Assembly: GCF_045446075.1 (NCBI RefSeq)
Contig: NZ_JBJJBQ010000001.1
Location: forward strand, 434,001-498,000
Length of the DNA stretch: 64,000 nucleotides
Reading direction: 5' to 3'
Source of the DNA: Flavisericum labens
Lineage (GTDB): Bacteria > Bacteroidota > Bacteroidia > Flavobacteriales > Flavobacteriaceae
The notes under the pieces are model-generated. The model ran no database searches. It saw only the letters and a list, made by a program, of their open reading frames with translations, and was not told the DNA's origin. Position 1 is the stretch's first letter, and every line of letters starts with the position of its first letter. Both the position numbers and the translations under genes were made by a program. This document shows positions 33,223 through 41,874 of this stretch, piece after piece.

Positions 33223-33295
33223 TTAAAATACCAATACAAAAGGTTTGTTCTAAGATAAATTATAAATGTTATTTTAGGTTGGTCAAATAAATTCG

Positions 33296-34420
33296 ATGAA
33301 AATAATATTAGCACCCGATAAATTTAAAAGTTCGTTAACTGGATTGCAGTTTTGTAATGCGGCTGAGGAAGGTTTGCTTAGTGTAAATCCTGATTTAGAA
33401 ATCCTGAAACTTCCTCTGGCCGATGGTGGTGATGGTACATTGGAGGTCGTTAACTTTTATTTAAAAGGAAAAATGGTTCAGATTGAGGTTAATAATCCGT
33501 TTTTTCAACCAGTAATGGCGAGTTATTTATATGCTGAAAATTTGAAAACCGCCTATATTGAAATGGCTGAAGCCTCAGGGCTTAAATTATTGAACCCAAC
33601 CCAGTTTGATTGTAAAAATGCAACGACTTTTGGTACGGGTGAAATGATTGGTGATGCAATAGAAAGAGGGGCAAAGACTATTATTTTGGGCATTGGCGGC
33701 AGTGCAACCAACGATTGCGGTATAGGAATGGCAACGGCGTTGGGATACCAGTTTTTAGATGAAGACGGAAATAAATTCAAACCCATCGGGAGTAATTTGT
33801 CAGAAATTGTTTCTATTAAAAAAATTAAAGTACACCCAAAATTATTTGATGTAGACTTTAAAATAGCCTGCGATGTTACCAACGCATTGTATGGAGAAAA
33901 TGGTGCGGCTAGAGTTTATGCATTGCAAAAAGGAGCAACAAATGAAGATATCGAGATGCTTGATAAAGGGCTTCAAAGTTTTTCAAAGGTTATTGAAGCC
34001 GAATACAATATTGAAGTGCAATCGATAAAAGGTGCTGGCGCTGCTGGAGGGATGGGAATAGCTTCAAAAGTATTTTTAGATGGAAAATTAATACCAGGAA
34101 TTCAACTTATAAGAGAGTTGGTTGATTTCGATTCAAAAATAACGAATGCCACTTGGGTAATTACTGGCGAAGGTAAATTGGACGGGCAAACCTTTTCGGG
34201 TAAAGCCATTCAGGGCGTATTGTCTTCTGCTAAAGCGAAAAATATTAATGTAGCTGCACTTTGTGGAGCCATAGATTTAAATAAAGCCGAGTTAAAAAAA
34301 ATGGGAATTGATTATGCTGATACCGTAATGTGCTATTCTAAAAGTTTTGATGATGCTATGGTAAACAGCTACGGCTATATTAAAAAAATGGCTGCAGAAT
34401 TTGCAAAAAAAATGCTATAA
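33296..34420 (+). CDS. glycerate kinase (GlxK family)
   Basis: The enzyme phosphorylates D-glycerate, normally yielding 2-phosphoglycerate (or 3-phosphoglycerate in some classes). The 374-residue protein has MKIILAPDKFKSSLTG, DGGDGTLEVVN, GIGGSATNDCGIGM and GAGAAGGMG, all characteristic of glycerate kinase type 1. It lies on the plus strand between uppP and DUF3098, genes that in relatives stand together on one strand with ftsX. It has no obvious partner gene for glycerate formation nearby. Confidence 0.93.
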   Translation: MKIILAPDKFKSSLTGLQFCNAAEEGLLSVNPDLEILKLPLADGGDGTLEVVNFYLKGKMVQIEVNNPFFQPVMASYLYAENLKTAYIEMAEASGLKLLNPTQFDCKNATTFGTGEMIGDAIERGAKTIILGIGGSATNDCGIGMATALGYQFLDEDGNKFKPIGSNLSEIVSIKKIKVHPKLFDVDFKIACDVTNALYGENGAARVYALQKGATNEDIEMLDKGLQSFSKVIEAEYNIEVQSIKGAGAAGGMGIASKVFLDGKLIPGIQLIRELVDFDSKITNATWVITGEGKLDGQTFSGKAIQGVLSSAKAKNINVAALCGAIDLNKAELKKMGIDYADTVMCYSKSFDDAMVNSYGYIKKMAAEFAKKML

Positions 34421-34425
34421 GCGAA

Positions 34426-34677
34426 CTATTTATCTGGGCTTAACAGAATAGCATAAATCTCAAATCCAAAACCAATTAAAACCAACATAGGCGCCAAACG
34501 GATACGTCTCCAGCTAAAAATTTCAGGGTTAAAAACATTAGGGTCATCACTGCCACCGCCGGCCATTAAAATAAAGCCAAGGGCAATAACGGCTAAACCT
34601 ATAAACATAAATTTATAGTTTTTCTTTCCAAATACAAAGATTGGTTTAGCTTCTTCTTTTCGTTTTTGTTCTCCCAT
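34426..34677 (-). CDS. DUF3098 membrane protein
   Basis: The 83-residue protein has two hydrophobic segments (about 18-36 and 55-76) separated by a short loop containing GGGSDDPNVFNP and a following FSWRRI, the signature of DUF3098. Members of this family are small Bacteroidota membrane proteins with unknown role, commonly encoded between ftsX and uppP. Here the lipoprotein gene and the glycerate kinase gene lie around it. Confidence 0.85.
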   Translation of the reverse strand: MGEQKRKEEAKPIFVFGKKNYKFMFIGLAVIALGFILMAGGGSDDPNVFNPEIFSWRRIRLAPMLVLIGFGFEIYAILLSPDK

Positions 34678-34751
34678 AAGTTGTTGTTTCTGAAAGTTTA
34701 TGCAAATTAAACGATTTATTTAAAACAACCGTGTTAATTGTATTCTAAATA

Positions 34752-35132
34752 TTATTCTTCTACAACTAGAGTTAAGTTCAACTTTCCATACTGGTCTGTT
34801 GAGTCGTTAGCATCAATTTGATAAGTGTATTTTCCTTTCTCTAGAGGTGATTCCCCAACATAATCGATGGGTTGAATGGTGTAGATTTCGCCATTAATCT
34901 CAAGTTCAACAAACCCATAGCGATATGCTTTTTCGAACAGTTTATATTCTGATTTTTCACCTGAATTAAGATTTTTGTAATCTGCAGAATTCACGGTAAT
35001 GTTTTTGTAATCGAATGTACTTACGTTCGAAATTCGAATAAGGGCCTGCGTGTTTTTTAAGTCATCGTCGGCGCATCCTTGTAGTGCAAAAATTGTAACA
35101 AATAATGAAAGAAAGATTTTTAAATGTTTCAT
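34752..35132 (-). CDS. small lipoprotein of unknown function
   Basis: I start this gene at ATG 35132, which gives a 126-residue protein with a clean lipobox (FALQGC, Cys20). The longer frame from 35150 adds six residues. The mature part looks like an all-beta domain (RISNVSTFDYKNITVNS, YTIQPIDYVGESPLEKGKYTYQID). I do not recognise the family. It is flanked by DUF3098 and ftsX on the same strand. Confidence 0.7.
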   Translation of the reverse strand: MKHLKIFLSLFVTIFALQGCADDDLKNTQALIRISNVSTFDYKNITVNSADYKNLNSGEKSEYKLFEKAYRYGFVELEINGEIYTIQPIDYVGESPLEKGKYTYQIDANDSTDQYGKLNLTLVVEE

Positions 35133-35183
35133 TTTAATATTTATAAACAATTGGTGTTTTTAACGGAATTAAAAGTTAAATAA

Positions 35184-36062
35184 CTAATAATAAAGTTCGT
35201 CAGTTCTTAGGTTCAGAAACCGCTGTGTTGCAAAATGAGTACTAATCCAGGTAATAATAATGCCCAATGCAAATACGAAAACAAATAAAGCTACCACTAA
35301 AATAGGTGTGTTTAACAGTCCTAATTCTGGGAATGTTTTATTGACGTAATACAACACAATGGCCATGCCAATTAAGGCTAAAACAGCACCAATTATACCA
35401 AGCCTTACACTTTTCCAAACGAACGGACGGCGAATAAATTGTTTGGTAGCACCTACCATTTGCATAGTTTTTATGGTAAAGCGTTTAGAATAAACCGATA
35501 ATCTTATGGAGCTATTAATTAGTAAAACTGCAATAAGCGTAAAAATGCTACTAATAACCAAAACCCAAAAACTAATTTTTTTAACATTATCGTTCATTAG
35601 ATTTACGAGGTCGTTATCGTAGGTCACTTCGTCTACAAAGTTTTTTGATGTGGCTTCATTGGAAATTTTTTCAAGATGGCCTGAAGTAACAAAATCGGCT
35701 TTTAAGTGCACATCAATAGAGTTTTGAAGAGGGTTGTATCCAACAAAATCCATAAAGTCCTCGCCCGTTTCAACTTTCATAAACTCTGCAGCTTTTTCTT
35801 TTGAAACGTATTCGGTGGATTTTACATATTCGGCCATAGCCAAACTTTTTTCAAGCTGATTGATTTCTACTTCTTTGGCAGCGTCTTTTAAGTAAATAGT
35901 CAGTACCACTTGTTCCTTAAAATGGTCTGATACCTTTTTTGCATTTAATACCAACATGCCCAATAAACCCAATAAAAATAGCACCAAAGCAATACTTAAT
36001 ACCACAGAAAAATAAGAAGAAATTAGTCTGCGTTTTTGGTGTTTTTCGAAAGCTGAACTCAT
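35184..36062 (-). CDS. ftsX: cell division protein FtsX
   Basis: FtsX forms the membrane part of the FtsEX complex, which controls peptidoglycan hydrolases at the septum. The 292-residue protein has a first membrane segment (about 17-38), a periplasmic domain (residues about 45-160, including VLTIYLKDAAKEVEINQLEKS) and three more segments at the C-terminal end. FtsE is not encoded here. It is divergent from leuS, and downstream are the lipoprotein and DUF3098 genes. Confidence 0.93.
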   Translation of the reverse strand: MSSAFEKHQKRRLISSYFSVVLSIALVLFLLGLLGMLVLNAKKVSDHFKEQVVLTIYLKDAAKEVEINQLEKSLAMAEYVKSTEYVSKEKAAEFMKVETGEDFMDFVGYNPLQNSIDVHLKADFVTSGHLEKISNEATSKNFVDEVTYDNDLVNLMNDNVKKISFWVLVISSIFTLIAVLLINSSIRLSVYSKRFTIKTMQMVGATKQFIRRPFVWKSVRLGIIGAVLALIGMAIVLYYVNKTFPELGLLNTPILVVALFVFVFALGIIITWISTHFATQRFLNLRTDELYY

Positions 36063-36153
36063 AATTAATGGATTAATGGCGTAAAAATATAAAAGAAAAC
36101 TTGATTCGTTAGGGATTACAACGTTTAAACTTTCAACATTGTTATAATAAGTT

Positions 36154-36161
36154 TAAATTTG
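36154..36161 (+). promoter_or_regulatory. -7 element of the leuS promoter
   Basis: TAAATTTG matches TAnnTTTG. TTTC lies 19 bases upstream (36131-36134) in the -33 position. The leader is about 20 bases. Confidence 0.5.
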
Positions 36162-36186
36162 CGCTTTTAAATGCGAAATAGATAGA

Positions 36187-39156
36187 ATGAGATACGATTT
36201 CAATAAAATCGAAAAAGATTGGCAGGACTTTTGGGCCAAAAACCAAACGTTTAAAGCTGAAAACCATAGCGATAAACCCAAATATTATGTGTTAGATATG
36301 TTTCCTTACCCAAGTGGTGCTGGGCTGCATGTCGGGCATCCGCTTGGTTACATAGCTTCAGATATTTATGCAAGATATAAACGTCACCAGGGGTTTAATG
36401 TTTTGCACCCACAAGGTTATGATAGCTTTGGTTTACCTGCCGAACAATATGCCATTCAAACGGGTCAGCACCCAGCTATTACAACGGCTGAAAATATTAA
36501 AACCTATCGCCGTCAGTTAGACCAAATTGGGTTTTCTTTCGATTGGAATCGTGAAGTACGTACATCAGACCCTAGTTATTACAAATGGACACAGTGGATT
36601 TTTATTCAACTGTTCAATTCATGGTACAACTACGAGAGTAATAAAGCAGAAGATATTTCAGAATTAATCAGAATTTTTGAAGTTGAAGGTAATGCCAACG
36701 TTAATGCCGCTTGCGATGATGATATTAAATTTTTCACATCGTCCGATTGGAATCTTTTTGATGACGTTAAAAAACAAGAAATACTTCTGCAATACCGTTT
36801 AACATATTTAGCAGAAACCGAAGTCAACTGGTGCCCGGCACTGGGGACCGTTTTGGCTAACGACGAAATTGTAAATGGCGTTTCAGAACGTGGTGGGCAT
36901 CCCGTAGTACGTAAAAAAATGACCCAATGGAGCATGCGTATTTCGGCTTATGCCGAGCGTTTGCTTCAAGGGTTGGATAAAATAGATTGGACAGATTCTT
37001 TAAAAGAAAGTCAACGCAACTGGATTGGAAAATCGGTGGGGGCTTCTGTTAAATTCAACGTTATTGCGAGCGAAGCGTCGCAGTCTCATCAAATAGATGT
37101 TTTTACAACAAGACCCGATACCATTTTTGGGGTAAGTTTTATGACACTAGCTCCAGAACACGAATTGGTGTCTCAAATCACCACACCAGAACAAAAAGCC
37201 GAAGTTGAAGCTTATGTTGAAGCCACGGCAAAACGCAGTGAGCGCGACCGAATGGCGGATGTGAAAACCATTTCAGGAGCATTTACAGGTGCTTATGCCG
37301 AACATCCGTTTACTAAAGAGCCCATCCCGATTTGGATTGGAGATTACGTTTTAGCAGGTTATGGAACAGGTGCGGTTATGAGTGTGCCGTGTGGCGACCA
37401 GCGCGATTACGATTTTGCTAAGCATTTCAATATTCCTATTCCAAACATTTTTGAAGGTGTCGATATTAGTAAAGAAGCCTTTTCAGATAAAGAAAAAACC
37501 GTTATTGGAAACAGTGATTTCCTTAACGGATTAAACTATAAAAAAGCCACCAAGCGCGTTATTTTCGAATTGGAAAAACTAGGGCAAGGTGAGGGGAAAA
37601 CGAATTACCGTTTACGTGATGCCGTATTTAGTCGTCAGCGATATTGGGGTGAGCCATTTCCGGTGTATTATGTGAATGGTATGCCGCAAATGATTGATGC
37701 CGAACATTTACCGATTGAACTTCCTGAAGTTGAAAAATATTTACCAACAGAAACGGGCGAGCCACCATTAGGAAATGCTACAAAATGGGCCTGGTGCACC
37801 GAAACTAACAGGGTAGTTGACAACGATAAAATAAACAACACCACCGTTCATATGTTGGAGTTGAATACCATGCCAGGTTGGGCGGGTAGTTCGCAGTATT
37901 TTAATCGTTACATGGATCCGAAAAACGACCAAGAAATCTTCTCGAAAGCAGCGATTGATTATTGGCAACAAGTCGATTTATATATTGGTGGTAGCGAGCA
38001 TGCCACAGGTCATTTATTGTACTCACGTTTTTGGCAAAAATTTATGTTCGATAAAGGTTATGTAAATCACGATGAGTTTGCCAAAAAACTGATTAACCAA
38101 GGGATGATTTTGGGGACTAGTGCTTTTGTTTATAGATGGAATTCCAGTGCTTTTGAAAATTCACTTATTGTAAGCAAATCCATTTATGAAGAATTAATTA
38201 ATACGGGAAAGACTATTTCTAGTTGTGATTGGTTTACTGAGGAATTAAAAGAGAGACTTATTCCAAAGGAAAGAGTTGAACCTGGAGATGCAGTATTTTT
38301 TACTGAAGATTCAAAAACTACTAAAGATAATTTTACTCCGATTCATGCAGACGTATCTTTTGTTAATTCATCCGATGAGTTAGATGTTGAGGCTTTCAAA
38401 AATTGGCGAACAGAATTTAAGGATGCCGAATTTGTATTAGAGGAAGGTGTTTATAAAGTAGGAAGAGACGTTGAAAAAATGTCCAAATCCAAATACAATG
38501 TGGTCAATCCCGATAACATTTGTAAGGAATACGGCGCCGACAGTTTGCGTCTTTACGAAATGTTTTTAGGACCACTAGAGCAATACAAACCTTGGAATAC
38601 GGCCGGAATTACCGGTGTACATTCATTTCTTAAAAAACTATGGAAATTATATGTGGGCGACAGCGGATTAAAAGTTAATGATGCCGAACCCACAAAGGAC
38701 AATTTAAAAACCCTGCATAAAACCATTAAGAAAGTTCAGGAAGATATTGAGAATTTTTCGTTCAATACCTCGGTGTCCACCTTTATGATTGCGGTTAACG
38801 AGTTGACTTCTCAAAAGTGTACGTCAAAGGAAGTTTTAGAACCACTTTTAGTTTTGATTTCGCCGTATGCACCGCATATCGCTGAAGAATTATGGAGCCA
38901 GTTGGGGCATAATGAAAGTATTTCAACAGCGCCATTCCCAGAGTTTGATGAAAGCCATTTGGTAGAAAGCAGTAAAAACTATCCCATTTCATTTAATGGT
39001 AAAATGCGTTTTACTTTAGAGCTTCCCTTGGATATGAGTAAAGACGAGATTGAAAAAACTGTATTGGCCAATGAAAAAACCCAAGACCAATTACAAGGGC
39101 GAACGCCTAAAAAAGTAATTGTTGTGCCAGGGAAGATTGTTAATATTGTAGGTTAA
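36187..39156 (+). CDS. leuS: leucyl-tRNA synthetase with lineage insertions
   Basis: The 989-residue protein has the class I motifs HVGH (in GAGLHVGHPLGYIASD) and KMSKSKYN, a CP1 editing domain with VFTTRPDTIFGVSFM, and the C-terminal anticodon region. It is longer than the 860 or so residues of the E. coli enzyme. One region unlike other LeuS is codons 293-302 (37063-37092, IASEASQSHQ), where the DNA matches a dispersed repeat in frame. A second is the stretch at 38137-38338, between AFVYR and PIHADVS, which is longer than I expect in relatives. Both appear to lie on loops, and the frame stays open. Confidence 0.96.
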   Translation: MRYDFNKIEKDWQDFWAKNQTFKAENHSDKPKYYVLDMFPYPSGAGLHVGHPLGYIASDIYARYKRHQGFNVLHPQGYDSFGLPAEQYAIQTGQHPAITTAENIKTYRRQLDQIGFSFDWNREVRTSDPSYYKWTQWIFIQLFNSWYNYESNKAEDISELIRIFEVEGNANVNAACDDDIKFFTSSDWNLFDDVKKQEILLQYRLTYLAETEVNWCPALGTVLANDEIVNGVSERGGHPVVRKKMTQWSMRISAYAERLLQGLDKIDWTDSLKESQRNWIGKSVGASVKFNVIASEASQSHQIDVFTTRPDTIFGVSFMTLAPEHELVSQITTPEQKAEVEAYVEATAKRSERDRMADVKTISGAFTGAYAEHPFTKEPIPIWIGDYVLAGYGTGAVMSVPCGDQRDYDFAKHFNIPIPNIFEGVDISKEAFSDKEKTVIGNSDFLNGLNYKKATKRVIFELEKLGQGEGKTNYRLRDAVFSRQRYWGEPFPVYYVNGMPQMIDAEHLPIELPEVEKYLPTETGEPPLGNATKWAWCTETNRVVDNDKINNTTVHMLELNTMPGWAGSSQYFNRYMDPKNDQEIFSKAAIDYWQQVDLYIGGSEHATGHLLYSRFWQKFMFDKGYVNHDEFAKKLINQGMILGTSAFVYRWNSSAFENSLIVSKSIYEELINTGKTISSCDWFTEELKERLIPKERVEPGDAVFFTEDSKTTKDNFTPIHADVSFVNSSDELDVEAFKNWRTEFKDAEFVLEEGVYKVGRDVEKMSKSKYNVVNPDNICKEYGADSLRLYEMFLGPLEQYKPWNTAGITGVHSFLKKLWKLYVGDSGLKVNDAEPTKDNLKTLHKTIKKVQEDIENFSFNTSVSTFMIAVNELTSQKCTSKEVLEPLLVLISPYAPHIAEELWSQLGHNESISTAPFPEFDESHLVESSKNYPISFNGKMRFTLELPLDMSKDEIEKTVLANEKTQDQLQGRTPKKVIVVPGKIVNIVG
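37063..37090 (+). repeat. dispersed repeat inserted in frame in leuS
   Basis: ATTGCGAGCGAAGCGTCGC followed by AGTCTCATC closely resembles the dispersed repeat ATTGCGAGCGAAGCGAAGCAATCTCATC that I recall from other genomes. It codes for IASEASQSH, so it is read without a stop. Confidence 0.6.
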
Positions 39157-39158
39157 GC

Positions 39159-39210
39159 TCACTTCTCAAAAAAGTGAAGTTTTTGTCAACCTGAACTTAT
39201 TTCAGGTTTT
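39159..39210 (+). terminator. leuS terminator region
   Basis: Two hairpins follow the stop: a weak one (CACTT/AAGTG, 39159-39178, then TTTTTG) and a stronger one (CCTGAA/TTCAGG, 39190-39206, then TTTT). The second is part of a repeat pair (39187-39263). Confidence 0.5.
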
Positions 39211-39263
39211 CATAATACAGGCTGCTATTCTGAAAGGAGTTCAGGATAACAATAGTCTGTATC
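39187..39263. repeat. inverted pair of REP-like CCTGAACT...TTTCAG elements
   Basis: Copy A (39187-39212, plus strand) and copy B (39230-39256, minus strand) share the pattern CCTGAACT, a few bases, TTTCAG. Each forms a hairpin (for B: ATTCTGAA with TTCAGGAT). A degenerate third copy lies at 28148-28168. Confidence 0.55.
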
Positions 39264-39302
39264 TCGTTCCTGTCGAGGCACGAACCCAAATAATCGAGCT
39301 AT

Positions 39303-39581
39303 ATGCATGCTTTCACTATAGACTACATTGAAATTATAGGCTTAATTGCTGCGGTGTTAACAACATCAGCATTTTTGCCGCAAGTATATAAAACCTGGAA
39401 AACCAAAGATGTGGAATCCTTTTCACTTCCTATGTTTCTTGTCTTTTTTATAGGTATCCTGTTTTGGTTTATCTATGGTGTTCTAGTTAAAAGTATTGCT
39501 ATGATTCTTGCCAATTCTGTCACCATTATTTCTTCTTTTTTACTATTGTACTTTAAAGTAAAGTACAGTAAAAAATCATAA
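39303..39581 (+). CDS. SemiSWEET sugar transporter
   Basis: The 92-residue protein has three hydrophobic segments and the PQ-loop-type motif TTSAFLPQVYKTWKTKDVESFSLPMF, with FFIGILFWFIYG in the third part. SemiSWEETs are half-size relatives of eukaryotic SWEETs that pair up to form a sugar channel. The sugar is unknown. It stands between leuS and ald, without enzyme partners. Confidence 0.93.
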   Translation: MHAFTIDYIEIIGLIAAVLTTSAFLPQVYKTWKTKDVESFSLPMFLVFFIGILFWFIYGVLVKSIAMILANSVTIISSFLLLYFKVKYSKKS

Positions 39582-39753
39582 ACTTTTCTTAAAAAACAGG
39601 GGTTTTATTATATGTCTACGTCTTAGAATAAATAAAACGTAAAAAACTTCTGTTATATTGATATATTTTATTGAATATATAAATATATGTTAAATTAATT
39701 ATGAATATTTTAAAAAAAGTGATTTATATAAATAATTTATCAATCATTTGTTT

Positions 39754-39761
39754 TAGTTTTG
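39754..39761 (+). promoter_or_regulatory. -7 element of ald
   Basis: TAGTTTTG matches TAnnTTTG and lies 39 bases before the start. The 140 bases before it are A+T rich and carry no gene. Confidence 0.5.
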
Positions 39762-39800
39762 CAGACGTTTTTAATTAATAACTTTTAAAATATTCGCCTT

Positions 39801-40901
39801 ATGAAAATTGGTGTGCCTATTGAGATTAAAAATAATGAGAACCGTGTTGGTATGACGCCTTCAGGAGTGTTCGAATTAACAAAGAGAAACCATACAGTTT
39901 TTGTACAAAAAGATGCAGGTTTTGGTAGTGGTTTTTTTAATGAAGATTATGTTAAGGCTGGTGCAACCGTCCTTGACACAATTGAGGAAGTATACGCTGC
40001 AGCTGAAATGATTGTAAAAGTTAAAGAGCCTATTGAAAAAGAGTATGCTTTGATTAAATCACATCATACAGTATTTACGTATTTCCACTTTGCTTCAAGT
40101 GAGGCATTAACCAAAGCTATGATAAATAGTAAAGCGGTTTGTATTGCCTATGAAACTGTTGAAGATGCTGATGGATCTTTGCCGTTATTAATCCCAATGT
40201 CTGAAGTAGCGGGTAGAATGTCCATTCAACAAGGCGCCAAATATTTAGAAAAGCCTATTAAAGGGCGCGGTATTTTATTAGGAGGTATCCCAGGCGTACC
40301 ACCAGCACACGTATTAGTATTAGGAGGAGGTATTGTTGGTATTCAGGCGGCTAAAATGGCAGCAGGTTTAGGGGCCAATGTCACCATTATGGATGTTAAC
40401 ATGAAGCAATTGCGTCACATTGCCAATGTCATGCCTGAGAATGTACATACAGAATTTTCAAGTGAATATAATATTAGAAGACATTTACCTCAAACAGATT
40501 TAATCATAGGAGGTGTATTGCTTAAAGGAGCGAAAGCACCAAAGTTGATAACCAGAGATATGTTAAAAGTGATGCGTCCTGGTACTGTGATTGTTGATGT
40601 GGCAGTTGATCAAGGAGGGTGTTTTGAAACTACAAGACCGACTACTCACGAAGATCCAATATACATTATTGACGATGTTGTGCATTACTCGGTTGCAAAT
40701 ATGCCTGGAGCAGTACCTTACACATCTACAGTAGGATTAACAAATGTAACCTTGCCTTTCGTTATAAAATTAGCAAATGAAGGCTGGGAGAAAGCATGCG
40801 AAAATAGTAAGCCTTTAGCTAAAGGTTTAAACGTTGTTAATGGTGAGATTGTTTATAAAGAAATAGCAGAGGCTTTTGATTTAGAATTTGCGGCCTGCTA
40901 A
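39801..40901 (+). CDS. ald: alanine dehydrogenase
   Basis: The enzyme interconverts L-alanine and pyruvate plus ammonia with NAD. The 366-residue sequence starts MKIGVPIEIKNNENRVGMTPSG and has the NAD-binding GGGIVGIQAAKMAAGLGA and the active-site TFFHFA-like segment (TYFHFASSEALT). The length and order agree with the AlaDH/PNT family. It has its own -7 promoter element, and a strong terminator (40921) closes it as a single-gene unit. Confidence 0.95.
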   Translation: MKIGVPIEIKNNENRVGMTPSGVFELTKRNHTVFVQKDAGFGSGFFNEDYVKAGATVLDTIEEVYAAAEMIVKVKEPIEKEYALIKSHHTVFTYFHFASSEALTKAMINSKAVCIAYETVEDADGSLPLLIPMSEVAGRMSIQQGAKYLEKPIKGRGILLGGIPGVPPAHVLVLGGGIVGIQAAKMAAGLGANVTIMDVNMKQLRHIANVMPENVHTEFSSEYNIRRHLPQTDLIIGGVLLKGAKAPKLITRDMLKVMRPGTVIVDVAVDQGGCFETTRPTTHEDPIYIIDDVVHYSVANMPGAVPYTSTVGLTNVTLPFVIKLANEGWEKACENSKPLAKGLNVVNGEIVYKEIAEAFDLEFAAC

Positions 40902-40920
40902 ATGGCAGCCATATAAAATC

Positions 40921-40953
40921 AAAGCGGGGCTCTTTTGCTAGAGCTCCGCTTTT
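40921..40953 (+). terminator. terminator of ald
   Basis: AAAGCGGGGCTCT (40921-40933) pairs with the AGAGCTCCGCTTT arm (one G-U pair) and ends in TTTT. Confidence 0.85.
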
Positions 40954-41029
40954 CTTATGGCTAATTGCTAAAATGTTTTTTAACATAACTTTAAATACTG
41001 ACAGAATATCATACCCCCACAATTGGCGT

Positions 41030-41037
41030 TATTTTTG
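41030..41037 (+). promoter_or_regulatory. -7 element of the YugP-type peptidase gene
   Basis: TATTTTTG matches TAnnTTTG and lies 39 bases before the start codon. Confidence 0.45.
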
Positions 41038-41076
41038 CTATATTAAGTTTAGAAATTTAAATATTAAAAAAATAAA

Positions 41077-41772
41077 ATGTTAGGATATTATATATTATTA
41101 GGAGGAATTGCCCTCGTTAGTTGGATAGTAAGTAGCACGCTAAAGCGCAAGTTTGAAAAATACTCAAAAGTTCAACTTCGGAATGGTATGAGTGGGGCTG
41201 AAATTGCTCAAAAAATGTTAGACGACCATGGTATTAATGATGTTGAGGTGATTTCTACATCAGGACGTTTAACAGATCATTACAATCCCAAAAATAAAAC
41301 GGTTAATTTAAGTGAGGCTGTTTATAATCAACGTAACGCCGCTGCAGCAGCTGTTGCCGCTCACGAATGTGGCCATGCGGTGCAACACGCCCAAGCGTAT
41401 AGTTATTTACAAATGCGCTCGGCATTGGTGCCTGTAGTAAGCATAACATCTGGTATGTCGCAATGGTTGGTTATTGGTGGTTTGATATTGGGTGCTGCCG
41501 CTGGAGTGGGTATGGGCTATTGGGTAGCCGTGGCAGGTTTGGCGATGATGGGCTTTGCAACTTTATTCAGTTTTATCACCTTGCCAGTTGAGTATGATGC
41601 CAGTCACCGTGCATTGGCATGGTTGAAAAATAAAAATATGGTGTCACAAGAAGAATATTCGGGTTCAGAAGATGCGCTTAAATGGGCGGCTAGGACTTAT
41701 TTAGTGGCAGCCATTGGTGCTTTGGCAAACTTAGTTTATTGGGGCTTCCAAATTTTTGGTGGTAGAGATTAA
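41077..41772 (+). CDS. YugP-type membrane zinc metallopeptidase
   Basis: The 231-residue protein has an N-terminal membrane segment, the zinc motif HECGH (in AAHECGHAVQHAQAYSYLQMRS), a Gly/Ala-rich membrane part and a C-terminal segment with EYDASHRAL. Sequence and membrane order match the YugP family of membrane-embedded peptidases of unknown substrate. It has its own promoter element. The Bax-inhibitor-1 gene follows 100 bases later. Confidence 0.9.
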   Translation: MLGYYILLGGIALVSWIVSSTLKRKFEKYSKVQLRNGMSGAEIAQKMLDDHGINDVEVISTSGRLTDHYNPKNKTVNLSEAVYNQRNAAAAAVAAHECGHAVQHAQAYSYLQMRSALVPVVSITSGMSQWLVIGGLILGAAAGVGMGYWVAVAGLAMMGFATLFSFITLPVEYDASHRALAWLKNKNMVSQEEYSGSEDALKWAARTYLVAAIGALANLVYWGFQIFGGRD

Positions 41773-41874
41773 TTATTTGTCAAGACAAAACATGCAGATG
41801 ACCGATTTTTTACTTTTTTAAGTAAGAATTCGGTTTCTTTTTTTAAATTTAGGCTCAACTTTAAATTAAATTTG

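Noticed and set aside
32486..33226. Plus-strand open frame of 246 residues
   Set aside because: It is antisense to the well-supported uppP and has low-complexity Lys/Ser/Thr composition.
41867..41874. TTG at 41872 as the start of the BI-1 gene
   Set aside because: It precedes an ATG by one codon and lies inside a promoter-like element, so ATG 41875 is simpler.
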